Part shown: piece by piece, positions 32,481 to 42,101 of the stretch
Numbering within the stretch: position 1 is the stretch's first letter
How the letters are laid out: each line of letters opens with the position of its first letter
Made by a program: the position numbers and the translations under genes
Notes under the pieces: model-generated
Told to the model about the DNA's origin: nothing
Database searches by the model: none
The model's input: the letters and a program-made list of their open reading frames with translations, nothing else
Assembly: GCF_000369505.1 (NCBI RefSeq)
Contig: NZ_KB850055.1
Location: forward strand, 2,227,513-2,291,512
Length of the DNA: 64,000 bases
From: Acinetobacter sp. NIPH 298
GTDB taxonomy: Bacteria > Pseudomonadota > Gammaproteobacteria > Pseudomonadales > Moraxellaceae
Direction of reading: 5' to 3'

Positions 32481-32675
32481 TTAGATGTATGGGCACATAC
32501 GACGAACTGAAGCAACGTCACTTACGTGAACCATTACACAGCCGCGCAATTGACGAATACGCTTAGCAGATTTTTTGGTCAAAATGTGGCGTTTGAACGC
32601 TTGTTTACGCTTAATACCGTTAGCAGTCGCTTTAAAGCGTTTAGCTGCACCACGGCGAGTTTTCATCTTAGGCAT
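32481..32675 (-). CDS. rpmI: 50S ribosomal protein L35
   Basis: A 64-aa basic ribosomal protein starting [14 protein letters not shown] at ATG 32675 with AGAGG 5-9 nt upstream. The frame is open for 26 further codons upstream but that sequence is leader, not protein. It shows [26 protein letters not shown], as expected for L35. It lacks the usual infC neighbour directly upstream; infC ends about 3.3 kb away. Confidence 0.97.
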   Translation of the reverse strand: MPKMKTRRGAAKRFKATANGIKRKQAFKRHILTKKSAKRIRQLRGCVMVHVSDVASVRRMCPYI

Positions 32676-32688
32676 AACAACCTCTTTT

Positions 32689-32777
32689 GAACACCTGTTC
32701 GGAACGTTTGCACCATTGCAAAAACGACCTGCAGGTAAGGGAGGCAGTATCATATAGTATTTTTGCTTAAAACTAAA
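32689..32777 (-). promoter_or_regulatory. Structured rpmI leader with candidate promoter (possible L20 autoregulation site)
   Basis: On the minus strand a -10 like TATGAT (32749-32754) with a weak -35 TTTAGT (32772-32777, spacer 17) would give a leader of about 66 nt. That leader holds three short perfect dyads: ACCTGCAGGT (32727-32736), TTTGCA / TGCAAA (32707-32722) and GAACA / TGTTC (32689-32700), right before the AGAGG of rpmI. L20 is known to bind a pseudoknot ahead of rpmI in E. coli; equivalence here is inferred. Confidence 0.4.
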
Positions 32778-32873
32778 GCAAAAATTATGGGTTCAAAGCT
32801 GAACATTCGAGAGCATTTACAGATTTGATAAAGTCATCAAAATTCCACTCAATAACCTTAGGGACTGAGAAAT

Positions 32874-33302
32874 TCAGCTAAACAACCCGATATATAGCGC
32901 ATACATAAATAGATAACGCCCGCCTTTGGCAATCGTCACAATCAATAAAAACCGTCCAAACCTTTCTTTCATTATGCCTGCAATCAAAGTGATGGGATCA
33001 CCAATCACAGGCACCCAACTTAAAAGTAATGAATAAAAACCATATTTATGATAAATCTGCTGGGCTTGTTCTAAACGAGGTTGAGAAACTGGAAACCATT
33101 TTTTATCCTTAAAATGTTCTATTTTTAACCCCAACCACCAATTCACACATGAACCAAGCACATTACCAATGGTTGCCACGAGAAGTAAATAAAAGGGATT
33201 TGAAAGACCTTGTATCAACAGCGTCATTAAGACAGCTTCTGACTGCAACGGGAGTAACGTTGCTGCTCCAAAAGCAGAGAGAAATAATAAAAAATAGGAC
33301 AT
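32874..33302 (-). CDS. YqaA/DedA-like (SNARE-associated) membrane protein
   Basis: About 142 aa from ATG 33302 (MSYFLLFLSAF). It is an integral membrane protein with re-entrant-type helices; the family pattern PLQSEAVLMTLL, then NVLGSCVNWWLG and SLLLSWVPVIGDPITLIAG is present. YqaA proteins are short relatives of DedA proteins, some of which move undecaprenyl phosphate or lipids. The precise role is unknown. It is the last gene of the cassette separating infC from rpmI. Confidence 0.8.
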   Translation of the reverse strand: MSYFLLFLSAFGAATLLPLQSEAVLMTLLIQGLSNPFYLLLVATIGNVLGSCVNWWLGLKIEHFKDKKWFPVSQPRLEQAQQIYHKYGFYSLLLSWVPVIGDPITLIAGIMKERFGRFLLIVTIAKGGRYLFMYALYIGLFS

Positions 33303-33361
33303 CAGTGTGTAGAAGCACTCAAACAAAGATCAAAACAATGCCCAGACAATATCATCTTAAA

Positions 33362-34213
33362 CTATTCAATCAAAGCGAGTTTATCCCACACCTGTTGAAG
33401 TTTCTCCTGATTCATCTCAATCTGAAAAACAGTTTTTATTGTTTCCTCAAAATCATTAAGAGTGGATAGAATTTTTTTATCTGACTTCTGTTTAGCATGT
33501 ATTCTTAATACACGATCCTTTAACGTCATTCTGGCATCCGAATTGGCAGTGAACAACATCAAATGCTGTGTAAACATGGATTCTGGGGATGTTGATATAT
33601 ACCAATTCGCAATCTCAGCATCGGCTGGGGCAATCTTTTGCTCAGGATTAATGGCATATACATTGACCCATTCAACATGCAGAAAAACTTGCAACATATA
33701 TTTCATATCCGTCAGCAGTGAAGTATCGATTCCACACACTGCAATATCAACGAATCTGAAAGGCTCTAATGGCGTTGACTGTGCTTCTCCGATGCGATCT
33801 AAAGATAGAATTGTTGTCGGTGTCATGCCACCAAACCCTGGATCATATAAAAATAATTGTTGATCAAGTCGAACCAGTGTTACCAAGTGCGTCCGGACTG
33901 GTACAGTTGTTGGGATACCTTGATAATAAACTCGACCTAATACGTTATAGGCTTCATATCCCAATTCAGTTAACGCGATTTTGGTTAAAGAACTATGCTC
34001 TAAACAATACCCTTCCCGATTTTCAATTAATAACTTCTGAACAAGTCGATCAGGTTCTAATGAAACTTCTTCTCCTAAAAAAGAAGCAATATTACCAAAA
34101 GGAATGTGCTGCACATGCAAGCTTAATAATGTCTTTAGATTATCCTGCGTCGGTGTGAAGTCCCCTTCAAAACCAAGCTTATTTAAATAACGTGTTGAAA
34201 TTATTTGCTTCAT
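33362..34213 (-). CDS. Arylamine N-acetyltransferase
   Basis: A 283-aa NAT family enzyme that transfers acetyl from acetyl-CoA to arylamines and hydrazines. The Cys-His-Asp triad is complete at C70 (ENREGYCLEH), H109 (VRTHLVTLV) and D124 (LYDPGFGG), with family spacing. The usual RGGYCFE motif is replaced by REGYCLE, so it is a divergent member. The C-terminal third is poorly conserved. It sits in the infC-rpmI cassette without an obvious partner; such genes are often xenobiotic or secondary-metabolism enzymes. Confidence 0.85.
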   Translation of the reverse strand: MKQIISTRYLNKLGFEGDFTPTQDNLKTLLSLHVQHIPFGNIASFLGEEVSLEPDRLVQKLLIENREGYCLEHSSLTKIALTELGYEAYNVLGRVYYQGIPTTVPVRTHLVTLVRLDQQLFLYDPGFGGMTPTTILSLDRIGEAQSTPLEPFRFVDIAVCGIDTSLLTDMKYMLQVFLHVEWVNVYAINPEQKIAPADAEIANWYISTSPESMFTQHLMLFTANSDARMTLKDRVLRIHAKQKSDKKILSTLNDFEETIKTVFQIEMNQEKLQQVWDKLALIE

Positions 34214-34334
34214 GACTGACTATACTTTTTTATGATTAAACTATCCTATAATGATCAAGCCAATTTTAGTTTAAAAATTACACAACTATAAAAGAGTCAT
34301 TCACACCCTGATTAGAACATTCTTTTTGAAATGT

Positions 34335-34781
34335 CTAATTCTTCATCCGAGCTGTCTTAGATCGAAAAACATAAGTAAGGATTGAGAAAAGAAATGGGGA
34401 AATAAAAGCCATCCAGAAGGTGAGATCTGAGGTTACAATTTCTTGGTACAAGGTGAGTTGAGTATCCCCATCTGAAACTGCCGCCCAGTCAATGGATACC
34501 GTATGATAAAGATAAGTGCTGAACAATAACGACAGGCTTAAAAAGCCCACGAAAAGCCAAGTGCTACCATATGAGTTTCTAGTTTCCACCTGTAGCCAAA
34601 CAAATAACGTAGAAAATAAAAGCCCTAAAACACCAATCAAAGCAAAAACCAAGATCGCTAAATGAGCCTCTGAATATAGCTTTTGCAGCTGAGCGCAAAG
34701 GATTGCTGTGATGAAGAGCAATCCCATTGCAATCATCCAGTGCCTCCAATACCTATTGATAGAAACTTGAATAACAGGCAT
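34335..34781 (-). CDS. Small membrane protein with four predicted helices, unknown
   Basis: A 148-aa protein with four hydrophobic segments (about 15-34, 41-63, 75-93 and 122-141) and a soluble loop between the third and fourth (VSIDWAAVSDGDTQLTLYQEIV). The C-terminus is basic (RSKTARMKN), which suggests it is cytoplasmic. I recognise no family. Its ATG shares one base with the stop codon of the GST gene upstream, so the two are translated from one mRNA. Confidence 0.6.
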   Translation of the reverse strand: MPVIQVSINRYWRHWMIAMGLLFITAILCAQLQKLYSEAHLAILVFALIGVLGLLFSTLFVWLQVETRNSYGSTWLFVGFLSLSLLFSTYLYHTVSIDWAAVSDGDTQLTLYQEIVTSDLTFWMAFISPFLFSILTYVFRSKTARMKN

Positions 34782-35398
34782 TAAACTTGAATCGACAAGG
34801 CTTTTTGGATCGCGGGACGAGCGGTTAAACGCTCAATATAATCTTTCACATAAGGATAATCTTCGAGTTGAATACCTTGCCACTCATAGCGTAATGCCCA
34901 AGGTAAAATCGCCATATCCGCAATTGAATATTCTCCCGCAACAAATTTCTGTCCAATCAGCTGTTTATTCAACACCCCATAGAGACGTTTGGTTTCATTG
35001 ACATAACGATCAATCGCATAGGGAATACGTTCAGCAGCAAACTTATTAAAATGATGATTCTGACCAAGCATTGGCCCGAATCCACCCATTTGCCACATCA
35101 GCCATTGCTCAACTTCGACACGTTCTTGCTCATCACTTGGGTAGAATAATCCAGTCTTACGACCTAGATATTGCAAAATTGCACCAGACTCAAATACAGA
35201 AATCGATTCGCCACGTGGTCCATTCTGATCAACAATCGCAGGAATTTTATTATTCGGAGAGATTCTTAAAAAGTCAGGCTGAAACTGATCATTCTCTAAA
35301 ATATTGATAGGGAAAATTTGATATGCAAGTCCCATTTCTTCTAAAGCAATTGTTATTTTATGCCCATTGGGTGTACCCCAATAATATAAGTCAATCAT
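34781..35398 (-). CDS. Glutathione S-transferase, nu-class (YfcG-like)
   Basis: A 205-aa cytosolic GST. The N-terminal thioredoxin-like domain begins DLYYWGTPNGHKITIALEE; T-P-N-G-x-K near residue 9 is the hallmark of the nu class (YfcG, YghU), which act as glutathione-dependent disulfide reductases. The ESISVFESGAILQYL motif binds the gamma-glutamyl part of glutathione. The C-terminal helical domain includes SIADMAILPW. Family and class are clear; the physiological substrate is not. Confidence 0.88.
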   Translation of the reverse strand: MIDLYYWGTPNGHKITIALEEMGLAYQIFPINILENDQFQPDFLRISPNNKIPAIVDQNGPRGESISVFESGAILQYLGRKTGLFYPSDEQERVEVEQWLMWQMGGFGPMLGQNHHFNKFAAERIPYAIDRYVNETKRLYGVLNKQLIGQKFVAGEYSIADMAILPWALRYEWQGIQLEDYPYVKDYIERLTARPAIQKALSIQV

Positions 35399-35528
35399 TT
35401 ATATTATCCTATTCATCATTATCATGACTGTTTATCGCGTTATAGCATATTTAATCAGCGCTTCGTATTATTCCAATACGAAACAAAACAATAAAATATA
35501 CCTTTTCAATGGGCTGGTGAAAGGAAAA

Positions 35529-35846
35529 TTACTGGCTTGCCAAGTATGCTTTGGCTTTTTCACCTAAAAATCGTCGTCCTGCATTTTCACCATTAATCCA
35601 TTCTTCCACTGTAAATAAGTCAAACAATCCAACTTTAACTAAAGTTGGAATAGCTAGTACTAATTCCTGCTCGACCTCACCACGCGCACCCGCATTATAT
35701 AAACTAATGTTATGCAACATGGTTGCCACAGTCCCTGTTTGAACCTGACTACCATCTTTTAATCTGACTTGCGGCAGAACCTCTCCATCCTGTACCACTT
35801 TTTGATTTATTTCAGATAATTCATGTGTACCATTTATTGTAGACAT
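35529..35846 (-). CDS. Conserved small protein, function unknown
   Basis: A 105-aa soluble protein from ATG 35846 (MSTINGTHELSE); AGGGG lies nine bases upstream of this ATG, whereas another ATG two codons earlier is too close to it. The sequence has KLKDG-like phrases (LPQVRLKDGSQVQTGTVATMLHNI) and an acidic/amphipathic second half ending GRRFLGEKAKAYLASQ. No domain, signal peptide or membrane segment is visible. It resembles small conserved proteins of gamma-proteobacteria that I cannot name with certainty. It is a single gene between infC and the GST gene. Confidence 0.65.
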   Translation of the reverse strand: MSTINGTHELSEINQKVVQDGEVLPQVRLKDGSQVQTGTVATMLHNISLYNAGARGEVEQELVLAIPTLVKVGLFDLFTVEEWINGENAGRRFLGEKAKAYLASQ

Positions 35847-35935
35847 TCGCATGTGCCCCTATAAAAATAGTTTAATATTCAAGTAAATTTAACATGATAT
35901 TTAATGATGCACGCGACTGCATTTAAAAAAATTGC

Positions 35936-35969
35936 AAAAAAAAGCACCGCTTATTGCGGTGCTTTTTTA
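35936..35969. terminator. Terminator after infC
   Basis: Stem AGCACCGC / GCGGTGCT around TTATT (35943-35963), flanked by an A-run on the left and T-run on the right. Because it follows infC on the minus strand, thrS-infC forms its own unit here. Confidence 0.88.
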
Positions 35970-35979
35970 TCAAGAAAAA

Positions 35980-36531
35980 TTACTTTTTCTTTTTCGGGCC
36001 TAATAACATGCCCATTTGACGGCCTTCCATTTTTGGTGCTTGTTCAATAACACCAAAATCAGCCACATCAGCTTCAATTTTTTGCAACTGAACCAAACCA
36101 AGCTGTTGATGTGCCATCTCACGACCACGGAAACGCAAGGTGATTTTCACTTTATTTCCTTCTTCAAGGAAACGTAAAATTGCACGCAATTTTATCTGAT
36201 AATCACCCACATCCGTTGCAGGACGTAACTTGATTTCTTTCACTTGCACTTGATGCTGTTTCTTCTTCGCATCTTTTTGCTTTTGCTTTAGGTCAAACAA
36301 GTGCTTGTTGTAATCCATGATTTTACAAACAGGTGGTTCTGCATTAGCAACAATCTCAACAAGGTCAAGATGCGCTTCTTCAGCAGCACGCAACGCTTCA
36401 GTTAATGAAACGACCCCTTTTTGTTCACCATCAGCTGCGACAAGACGTACTTCTTTTGCACGAATCTCATCGTTAATGGCAGGACGGTTACTTTTAGCAC
36501 CTTGTTGTTGGTTACGGTCAGGCTGTTTAAT
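35980..36531 (-). CDS. infC: Translation initiation factor IF-3, ATT start
   Basis: IF-3 prevents subunit reassociation and checks start codons. The sequence reads in frame from ATT at 36529-36531 (then Lys-Gln-Pro-Asp-Arg-Asn) giving 183 aa. GGAG lies exactly eight bases before this ATT, while the first in-frame ATG (36393) would cut off the N-terminal domain including [17 protein letters not shown]. Use of a rare ATT start is the known autoregulatory device of infC. The C-terminal domain ([23 protein letters not shown]) is complete. The ATT is 6 bp after the thrS stop. Confidence 0.95.
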   Translation of the reverse strand: MKQPDRNQQQGAKSNRPAINDEIRAKEVRLVAADGEQKGVVSLTEALRAAEEAHLDLVEIVANAEPPVCKIMDYNKHLFDLKQKQKDAKKKQHQVQVKEIKLRPATDVGDYQIKLRAILRFLEEGNKVKITLRFRGREMAHQQLGLVQLQKIEADVADFGVIEQAPKMEGRQMGMLLGPKKKK

Positions 36532-36536
36532 CTTTA

Positions 36537-38459
36537 TTACTCCACAATGTACCGGCCACGTTCGGCGACGGCAGATTTCACTAAGTCAACAAATGCATCG
36601 ATTGACATAGTACCTAAATTTTTTCCTGAGCGAGTACGCACATTTACGGTACCTTCTTCAACTTCTCGATCACCAAGAACCAAAAGATAAGGAATACGCT
36701 CTAGGGTACGCTCACGAATCTTAAATCCGATTTTTTCATTTCTCAAGTCAGAAATGGCACGAAGACCATTTTCTTTGAGTTTTGCAACCACTTGTTCGCA
36801 TGCTTCAGCTTGTGAATCGGTAATATTCATTACACAAGCTTGGGTCGGTGCAAGCCAAGGTGGCATGAAACCAGCGTAGTGTTCAATTAGTATACCAATA
36901 AAACGCTCGAAACTGCCAAGAATTGCGCGATGCAACATAACAGGTTGATCACGATCGTTATCTTCTGTGACATAAGAGGCATCTAAACGAATCGGCAAGT
37001 TGAAATCACACTGGATTGTACCGCATTGCCATACACGACCTAAGCAATCTTTCAATGAAAATTCAATTTTCGGACCATAAAACGCCCCTTCACCAGGTTG
37101 CAAGTCCCAAGCCAAGCCAGCATCATCCAGTGCATCTGCCAAAGATTTCTCAGCGATGTCCCAAAGTGCATCATCACCCACACGCTTTTCTGGACGTGTT
37201 GACAATTTCATTTGTACTTCTTCAAAGCCAAAATCTTTATAAACATCTAAAGTCAGTTTAATAAAGTCAGCGACTTCCTTACCAATTTGCTCTTTGGTAC
37301 AGAAAATATGTGCGTCGTCTTGCGTAAATCCACGAACACGCATAATACCGTGTAAAGAACCCGATGGCTCATTACGGTGACAAGAACCAAACTCAGCCAA
37401 ACGAATTGGTAAATCACGGTAAGATTTTAAGCCTTGGTTAAAGACCTGTACGTGACATGGGCAGTTCATTGGCTTCACTGCATAGTTACGACTTTCTGAG
37501 TGCGTCGTAAACATGTTTTCAGCATAGTTTGCCGCATGTCCAGATTTTTCCCACAAGCTAAAATCAACAATTTGTGGTGTCTTGATCTCTTGGTAACCGT
37601 TGTCTTGCTGAACTTTACGCATGTATTGTTCAAGCACTTGGTAAATAGTCCAGCCGTTCGGATGCCAGAACACCATACCCGGTGCTTCTTCTTGCATGTG
37701 GAACAAGTCTAGAGCTTTACCAATTTTACGATGGTCACGCTTTTCAGCTTCTTCAATACGTTTAATATATGCAGCTAACTGTTTCTTATCAGCCCAAGCT
37801 GTACCATAGATACGTTGTAGCTGTTCATTTTTCGCATCACCACGCCAGTAAGCACCAGATATTTTAGTGAGCTTGAATGATTTTAAAAATTTAGTGTTTG
37901 GTACGTGCGGACCGCGGCACATATCCAAATAATCTTGATGATAGTACAAGCCCATTTGTGTTTCATTTGGCATGTCTGAGATCAAGCGTAATTTGTATTC
38001 TTCGCCACGTGCGGTGAACTCAGCAATCACTTCATCACGTGGCGTCATTTTCTTAATAACGTCGTAATCTTGATCGATGAGCTGTTTCATGCGCGCTTCA
38101 ATCGCAGCCATATCATCCAAAGTAAAAGGACGTGGCATCCAGATATCGTAGTAAAAGCCTTCTTCAATAACAGGGCCAATTACCATTTTCGCTTCTGGGA
38201 ACAATTGCTTAACCGCATGTCCAACGAGGTGTGCGCATGAATGACGAATGATTTCTAAACCATCTTCATCTTTAGGTGTAATAATTTGAACTGTTGCATC
38301 TTCTGTGATGAGATCAGAAGCATCCACCAAACGATCATTGATACGTCCCGCAACGGTATTTTTTGCAAGACCAGGCCCAATACTTTGAGCAAGTTCCATC
38401 ACAGATATCGGCTGATCAAATTGTTTCTGATCACCATTTGGTAAAGTAATGATTGGCAT
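36537..38459 (-). CDS. thrS: Threonine-tRNA ligase
   Basis: Class II synthetase of 640 aa. Domains: TGS (about 1-62), editing domain with the zinc-type [16 protein letters not shown] and the CRGPHVPNT loop, catalytic core with motif 2 [21 protein letters not shown] and the zinc Cys in [10 protein letters not shown], then the C-terminal anticodon-binding domain ([17 protein letters not shown]). Stop and infC start are 6 bp apart. It is divergent from the acyl-CoA ligase gene across 265 bp. Confidence 0.98.
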   Translation of the reverse strand: MPIITLPNGDQKQFDQPISVMELAQSIGPGLAKNTVAGRINDRLVDASDLITEDATVQIITPKDEDGLEIIRHSCAHLVGHAVKQLFPEAKMVIGPVIEEGFYYDIWMPRPFTLDDMAAIEARMKQLIDQDYDVIKKMTPRDEVIAEFTARGEEYKLRLISDMPNETQMGLYYHQDYLDMCRGPHVPNTKFLKSFKLTKISGAYWRGDAKNEQLQRIYGTAWADKKQLAAYIKRIEEAEKRDHRKIGKALDLFHMQEEAPGMVFWHPNGWTIYQVLEQYMRKVQQDNGYQEIKTPQIVDFSLWEKSGHAANYAENMFTTHSESRNYAVKPMNCPCHVQVFNQGLKSYRDLPIRLAEFGSCHRNEPSGSLHGIMRVRGFTQDDAHIFCTKEQIGKEVADFIKLTLDVYKDFGFEEVQMKLSTRPEKRVGDDALWDIAEKSLADALDDAGLAWDLQPGEGAFYGPKIEFSLKDCLGRVWQCGTIQCDFNLPIRLDASYVTEDNDRDQPVMLHRAILGSFERFIGILIEHYAGFMPPWLAPTQACVMNITDSQAEACEQVVAKLKENGLRAISDLRNEKIGFKIRERTLERIPYLLVLGDREVEEGTVNVRTRSGKNLGTMSIDAFVDLVKSAVAERGRYIVE

Positions 38460-38725
38460 AATAAAATCCTTAAGGAGTGATGCCCTCTACGAAGGAGCAT
38501 ATCACCGCGAGATTATGTATTGAGGTAAACCCCAAAAGATAAAAAACGGCGGATAAAAAGTATCGAAGATTTTACACAGGTTTAGGCTAGGATGAAACCT
38601 TTGTGTCATAAAAACCCAAGATCATTCAAGGTTTTCTCTCAGACTAAAGCCTAAATGATTTAGATTGAACTAAACACTATGTTGATCTAGTTAAAGATGA
38701 CAATAACATTCACGGAGCAATACAC

Positions 38726-40369
38726 ATGGTTAGTGCATATGATGAGTTACCACAAACACCCGCAAACTTCGTAGCCTTATCACCATTACGCTATTTAGAG
38801 CGTGCCGCTTATATTTATCCAGATCAAGCTGCGATTATTCATGGTGAACGTCATATTACATGGAAACAAACCTATCAACGCTGCCGTCAATTCGCCCATC
38901 AACTCGAAAAATTAGGCATTCAGAAAAATGATACCGTCTCGGTGTTATTACCCAATATTCCGGCCATGATTGAAGCACATTTTGCTGTACCGATGGTCGG
39001 TGCGGTTTTAAATACCTTAAACACTCGCCTTGATGCAAAAACCATTGCCTTTATGCTTGAACATGCTGAGGCAAAAGTCCTATTGGTCGATCCAGAATTT
39101 CGCCCAATCGCTGAAGAAGCACTTGCACTTATTGCACAAGAAATTATTGTAATTGACGTATTTGATGCCGAATTCGATGGTGAGCAAATTGCGATTGGAC
39201 AATACGAATATGAATCTTGGATCGCCCAAGGTGATCCTGAGTTTGAATGGCACTTACCTCAAGATGAATGGGATGCGATCAGCCTAAATTACACCTCAGG
39301 CACAACGGGTAATCCAAAAGGTGTGGTCTATCACCATCGAGGAGCCTACCTCAATGCTGCAAGCAATATTTTAGCTTGTGGCATGAAACCACGCGCGGTG
39401 TATCTATGGACACTCCCCCTATTTCACTGCAATGGTTGGTGTTTTGCATGGTCAATTGCAGCCAGTGGTGGTACTAATATTTGCTTACGCCGTGTTGATC
39501 CAACGCTGGTCTTTAAATATATCGCCAAGCATAAAGTTGATTATTTCTGTGGGGCGCCGATTGTGTTATCCATGTTGATCAACGCACCTCAAGAACAAAA
39601 AATAGCATTTGAACACCGTGTTGAAGTCATGGTCGCTGGTGCCGCCCCTCCCGTTGCCATCATTGAAGGGATGCATCATATCGGCATCAATGTCAATCAT
39701 GTGTATGGTTTAACCGAGACCTATGGCCCTTCGGCACTTTGCGCGACGCAAGCAGGCTGGAGTGATTTATCTATTCAGGAACAAGCTCAGCTTCATTCCC
39801 GTCAAGGTGTGCCATATCCGTTGCAAGACAGTATGCGTGTACTTGATCCCGAGACCATGCAACCTGTACCGAATGATGGTCAAACTATGGGAGAAATTAT
39901 GTTCCGTGGCAATATCGTCATGAAAGGTTATTTGAAAAACCCTCAAGCAACGGAAGAGGCGTTTAAAGGAGGGTGGTTTCATACCGGTGATTTGGCCGTC
40001 TGTCATCCGGATGGCTATGCCAAAATTACCGACCGCTCTAAAGATATTATCATTTCAGGTGGCGAAAATATTTCTTCATTAGAAGTTGAGGATGTGCTCT
40101 ATCGCCACCCAGCAGTACTCACTGCAGCTGTGGTGGCAAAGCCAGATCCTCGCTGGCAAGAAGTACCATGTGCATTTATTGAATTAAAACAAGGCGCATC
40201 TACGTCAACGGAAGAGATCATTGCGCACTGTCACAAAGAGCTAGCTCGTTTTAAAGTTCCTAAAGATATCGTGATTACTGAAATTCCAAAGACATCAACA
40301 GGCAAATTACAGAAATTTATTTTACGCGAGTGGGCTAAACAACGTGCGTCAGGTGAGTTTGGAAATTAA
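38726..40369 (+). CDS. AMP-dependent acyl-CoA synthetase (DmdB/medium-chain type)
   Basis: A 547-aa adenylate-forming enzyme that makes acyl-CoA from a carboxylic acid, ATP and CoA. The P-loop is NYTSGTTGNPKGV, the A5 motif is VYGLTETYG, and the A7/A8 region is FHTGDLAVCHPDGYAKITDRSKDII. The A10 lysine lies in PKTSTGKLQKF. The N-terminal SPLRYLERAAYIYPDQAAIIHG block is typical of the medium-chain / methylmercaptopropionate branch. Its exact substrate is not readable from sequence. RBS GGAG lies before ATG; a terminator follows. Confidence 0.88.
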   Translation: MVSAYDELPQTPANFVALSPLRYLERAAYIYPDQAAIIHGERHITWKQTYQRCRQFAHQLEKLGIQKNDTVSVLLPNIPAMIEAHFAVPMVGAVLNTLNTRLDAKTIAFMLEHAEAKVLLVDPEFRPIAEEALALIAQEIIVIDVFDAEFDGEQIAIGQYEYESWIAQGDPEFEWHLPQDEWDAISLNYTSGTTGNPKGVVYHHRGAYLNAASNILACGMKPRAVYLWTLPLFHCNGWCFAWSIAASGGTNICLRRVDPTLVFKYIAKHKVDYFCGAPIVLSMLINAPQEQKIAFEHRVEVMVAGAAPPVAIIEGMHHIGINVNHVYGLTETYGPSALCATQAGWSDLSIQEQAQLHSRQGVPYPLQDSMRVLDPETMQPVPNDGQTMGEIMFRGNIVMKGYLKNPQATEEAFKGGWFHTGDLAVCHPDGYAKITDRSKDIIISGGENISSLEVEDVLYRHPAVLTAAVVAKPDPRWQEVPCAFIELKQGASTSTEEIIAHCHKELARFKVPKDIVITEIPKTSTGKLQKFILREWAKQRASGEFGN

Positions 40370-40374
40370 TCCCC

Positions 40375-40407
40375 AAAAAAAAGAAGTTTCTAATGAAACT
40401 TCTTTTT
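40375..40407. terminator. Bidirectional terminator between the acyl-CoA ligase gene and darP
   Basis: Stem AAAAAGAAGTTTC / GAAACTTCTTTTT around TAAT, 5-38 bp after the ligase stop, with A-run and T-run symmetry. Confidence 0.88.
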
Positions 40408-40412
40408 AGTCT

Positions 40413-40952
40413 TTAGCCTTGTTCAGATAACAACGCCACTTGCTGTACATAATTCACTAATTTAAGCTTAGAGGCTGCTAGCTCTTCTTCACTCACTTCT
40501 CGTTTAACATCACGATGGATCCGCAATACATGCTGGCGTAAAGTATGGCGTTCAGAGGCATTATAGACTTTACTAAATTCATTAATGATTGGATCACCCT
40601 GATCAATCATACGATCGACCCAACGTAACAACTGTGCTTGTTTCTTCGCACCTTGCTGTGGGGTTAGATAAGATAAAATCGTTGTTTCATTTTCATTGCG
40701 CAATAATTTACCAATTCGTAGAAACTGACGACGTTTTGCTTCATATGAACTAATCGTTTGTACATCAAGCAGTGCATCAATTAAACGCTCATCGACAGGC
40801 AATTTTTGAATCTGTTTTGGATTCAATTGAGCCAGTTGTTCACCCAAAGCAGCCATGCGCTGTACTGCTTTTTTTTGCTCAGTTCTACTTGCACGCCCTT
40901 CTAATGACTCAAAATCTTCATCGGTATAACGCTGCTGGGTACGACGTGACAC
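40413..40952 (-). CDS. darP: Ribosome biogenesis protein DarP (YjgA/DUF615)
   Basis: A 179-aa protein associated with late 50S assembly. Family features: N-terminal basic/acidic stretch RRTQQRYTDEDFES, the LPVDERLIDALLDVQTISSYEAKRRQFLRIGKLLR block and RHTLRQHVLRIHRDVKRE. The start is GTG 40952, 2 bp after the NPr stop. It is the last gene of the rapZ-ptsO-darP run, so it shares their transcript. Confidence 0.92.
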   Translation of the reverse strand: MSRRTQQRYTDEDFESLEGRASRTEQKKAVQRMAALGEQLAQLNPKQIQKLPVDERLIDALLDVQTISSYEAKRRQFLRIGKLLRNENETTILSYLTPQQGAKKQAQLLRWVDRMIDQGDPIINEFSKVYNASERHTLRQHVLRIHRDVKREVSEEELAASKLKLVNYVQQVALLSEQG

Positions 40953-40954
40953 TA

Positions 40955-41224
40955 TTACTCTGCCTCATAAAATTTTGCTGCGAACAGCGATTGAATTTCT
41001 TCCAGTGCCTTTTCTTCATCAGCACCTTCAATGACTAATCTTAATGTGGTGCCCTTACCGGCGCCCAACATCAACAACGACATAATATTTTTTGCATCAA
41101 CCAACTTATCGCCTTTACCAATTTGGATAGAAGAACGAAACTTCGTCGTCACCTCAATAAGTTTACCAGATGCGCGCGCGTGTAAGCCGAGTTTATTAAT
41201 TACATCAATCGTTGTGTCTATCAT
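40955..41224 (-). CDS. ptsO: Nitrogen-PTS phosphocarrier protein NPr (HPr family)
   Basis: An 89-aa HPr-like protein. The phosphorylated histidine is H15 in [12 protein letters not shown], and the regulatory Ser loop reads [14 protein letters not shown]. It overlaps rapZ by 4 bp (ATGA), which is the NPr arrangement of the nitrogen PTS (rapZ-ptsO). No EI-Ntr or EIIA-Ntr gene is in the window. NPr is the reported binding partner of GigB in A. baumannii, whose homologue is at 6785-7306. Confidence 0.92.
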   Translation of the reverse strand: MIDTTIDVINKLGLHARASGKLIEVTTKFRSSIQIGKGDKLVDAKNIMSLLMLGAGKGTTLRLVIEGADEEKALEEIQSLFAAKFYEAE

Positions 41225-42072
41225 GACCAGTGCTTCATTTCTCTATGTAAGATTTGGACAGCCCATTTTGCCTCAAGGGCTTGTTTGAGTCTATCCACAA
41301 TATAAACTGAACGATGCTGCCCGCCAGTACATCCCACTGAAATGGTCATATAGTGACGATGTCCCTCTGCAAAGGCAGGCAACCATTTATCTAAGAAAGC
41401 ATAAATATCTTCAAACATTTCATTGGTTTGCTGACTACTTTCTAAAAAAAGGCGTACTGGCTCATCCAAGCCAGAAAAACGACGTAATTCTAAATCCCAA
41501 TGCGGGTTAGGTAAATGACGTACATCAAATACATAATCAGCATCCAGTGGAATACCGTGCTTATAACCAAAGGACTGTAAAATAACAATCAAATTGTTCG
41601 ATTGCCCAAGTTTAGACAACAAAATATGCTTTAAATCATGGACACTTTTATCCGAGGTATCAATATGCACTGTAGAGCGGAATTGTATCGGAATTAACAG
41701 TTGTTTTTCTTCCTGTATACATTGCAACAGGCTATTAAAACGATTGGCCAATGGATGCGGTCTTCGTGATGCACTAAAACGCGCAATCAAATTTTGATCT
41801 TGTGTGGTTAAGTAAATAATATCCACCGAACCATGTTTTTGTAATTGGTCAAAAACTTGATCGAAGTCTCGCATATCGGCACGAGTACTTCGAACATCGA
41901 CACCTAAAGCGAGTTGTTCCAGATTATTTTCACGATCCAGTTTGGCCACTATTTCAGGCAACAATGCCAAAGGTAAGTTATCTATACAATAATATCCCAG
42001 ATCTTCAAGCACTTGTAATGCAGAGGATTTCCCTGAGCCAGATTGTCCTGTGACGATAAGAATACGCTTCAT
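41221..42072 (-). CDS. rapZ: RNase adapter protein RapZ
   Basis: A 283-aa nucleotide-binding protein. Walker A GQSGSGKS lies at residues 9-16 with [14 protein letters not shown] after it, and the C-terminal RNA/small-metabolite domain has [19 protein letters not shown]. In enterobacteria RapZ senses glucosamine-6-phosphate and delivers GlmZ sRNA to RNase E; whether a GlmYZ system exists here is not visible. Its stop overlaps the NPr start. Confidence 0.93.
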   Translation of the reverse strand: MKRILIVTGQSGSGKSSALQVLEDLGYYCIDNLPLALLPEIVAKLDRENNLEQLALGVDVRSTRADMRDFDQVFDQLQKHGSVDIIYLTTQDQNLIARFSASRRPHPLANRFNSLLQCIQEEKQLLIPIQFRSTVHIDTSDKSVHDLKHILLSKLGQSNNLIVILQSFGYKHGIPLDADYVFDVRHLPNPHWDLELRRFSGLDEPVRLFLESSQQTNEMFEDIYAFLDKWLPAFAEGHRHYMTISVGCTGGQHRSVYIVDRLKQALEAKWAVQILHREMKHWS

Positions 42073-42101
42073 GGCATTTTGCCCTTTTTATTTTTCAAGT
42101 T

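Noticed and set aside
35980..36393. Short IF-3 starting at an internal ATG
   Set aside because: It would lack the N-terminal domain; the sequence continues in frame to an ATT with ideal ribosome-site spacing, so the gene is full length.
38460..38725. Possible threonine-type leader or attenuator between thrS and the acyl-CoA ligase gene
   Set aside because: I found no convincing leader peptide, stem series or repeat; the 265-bp spacer looks like an ordinary divergent promoter region.
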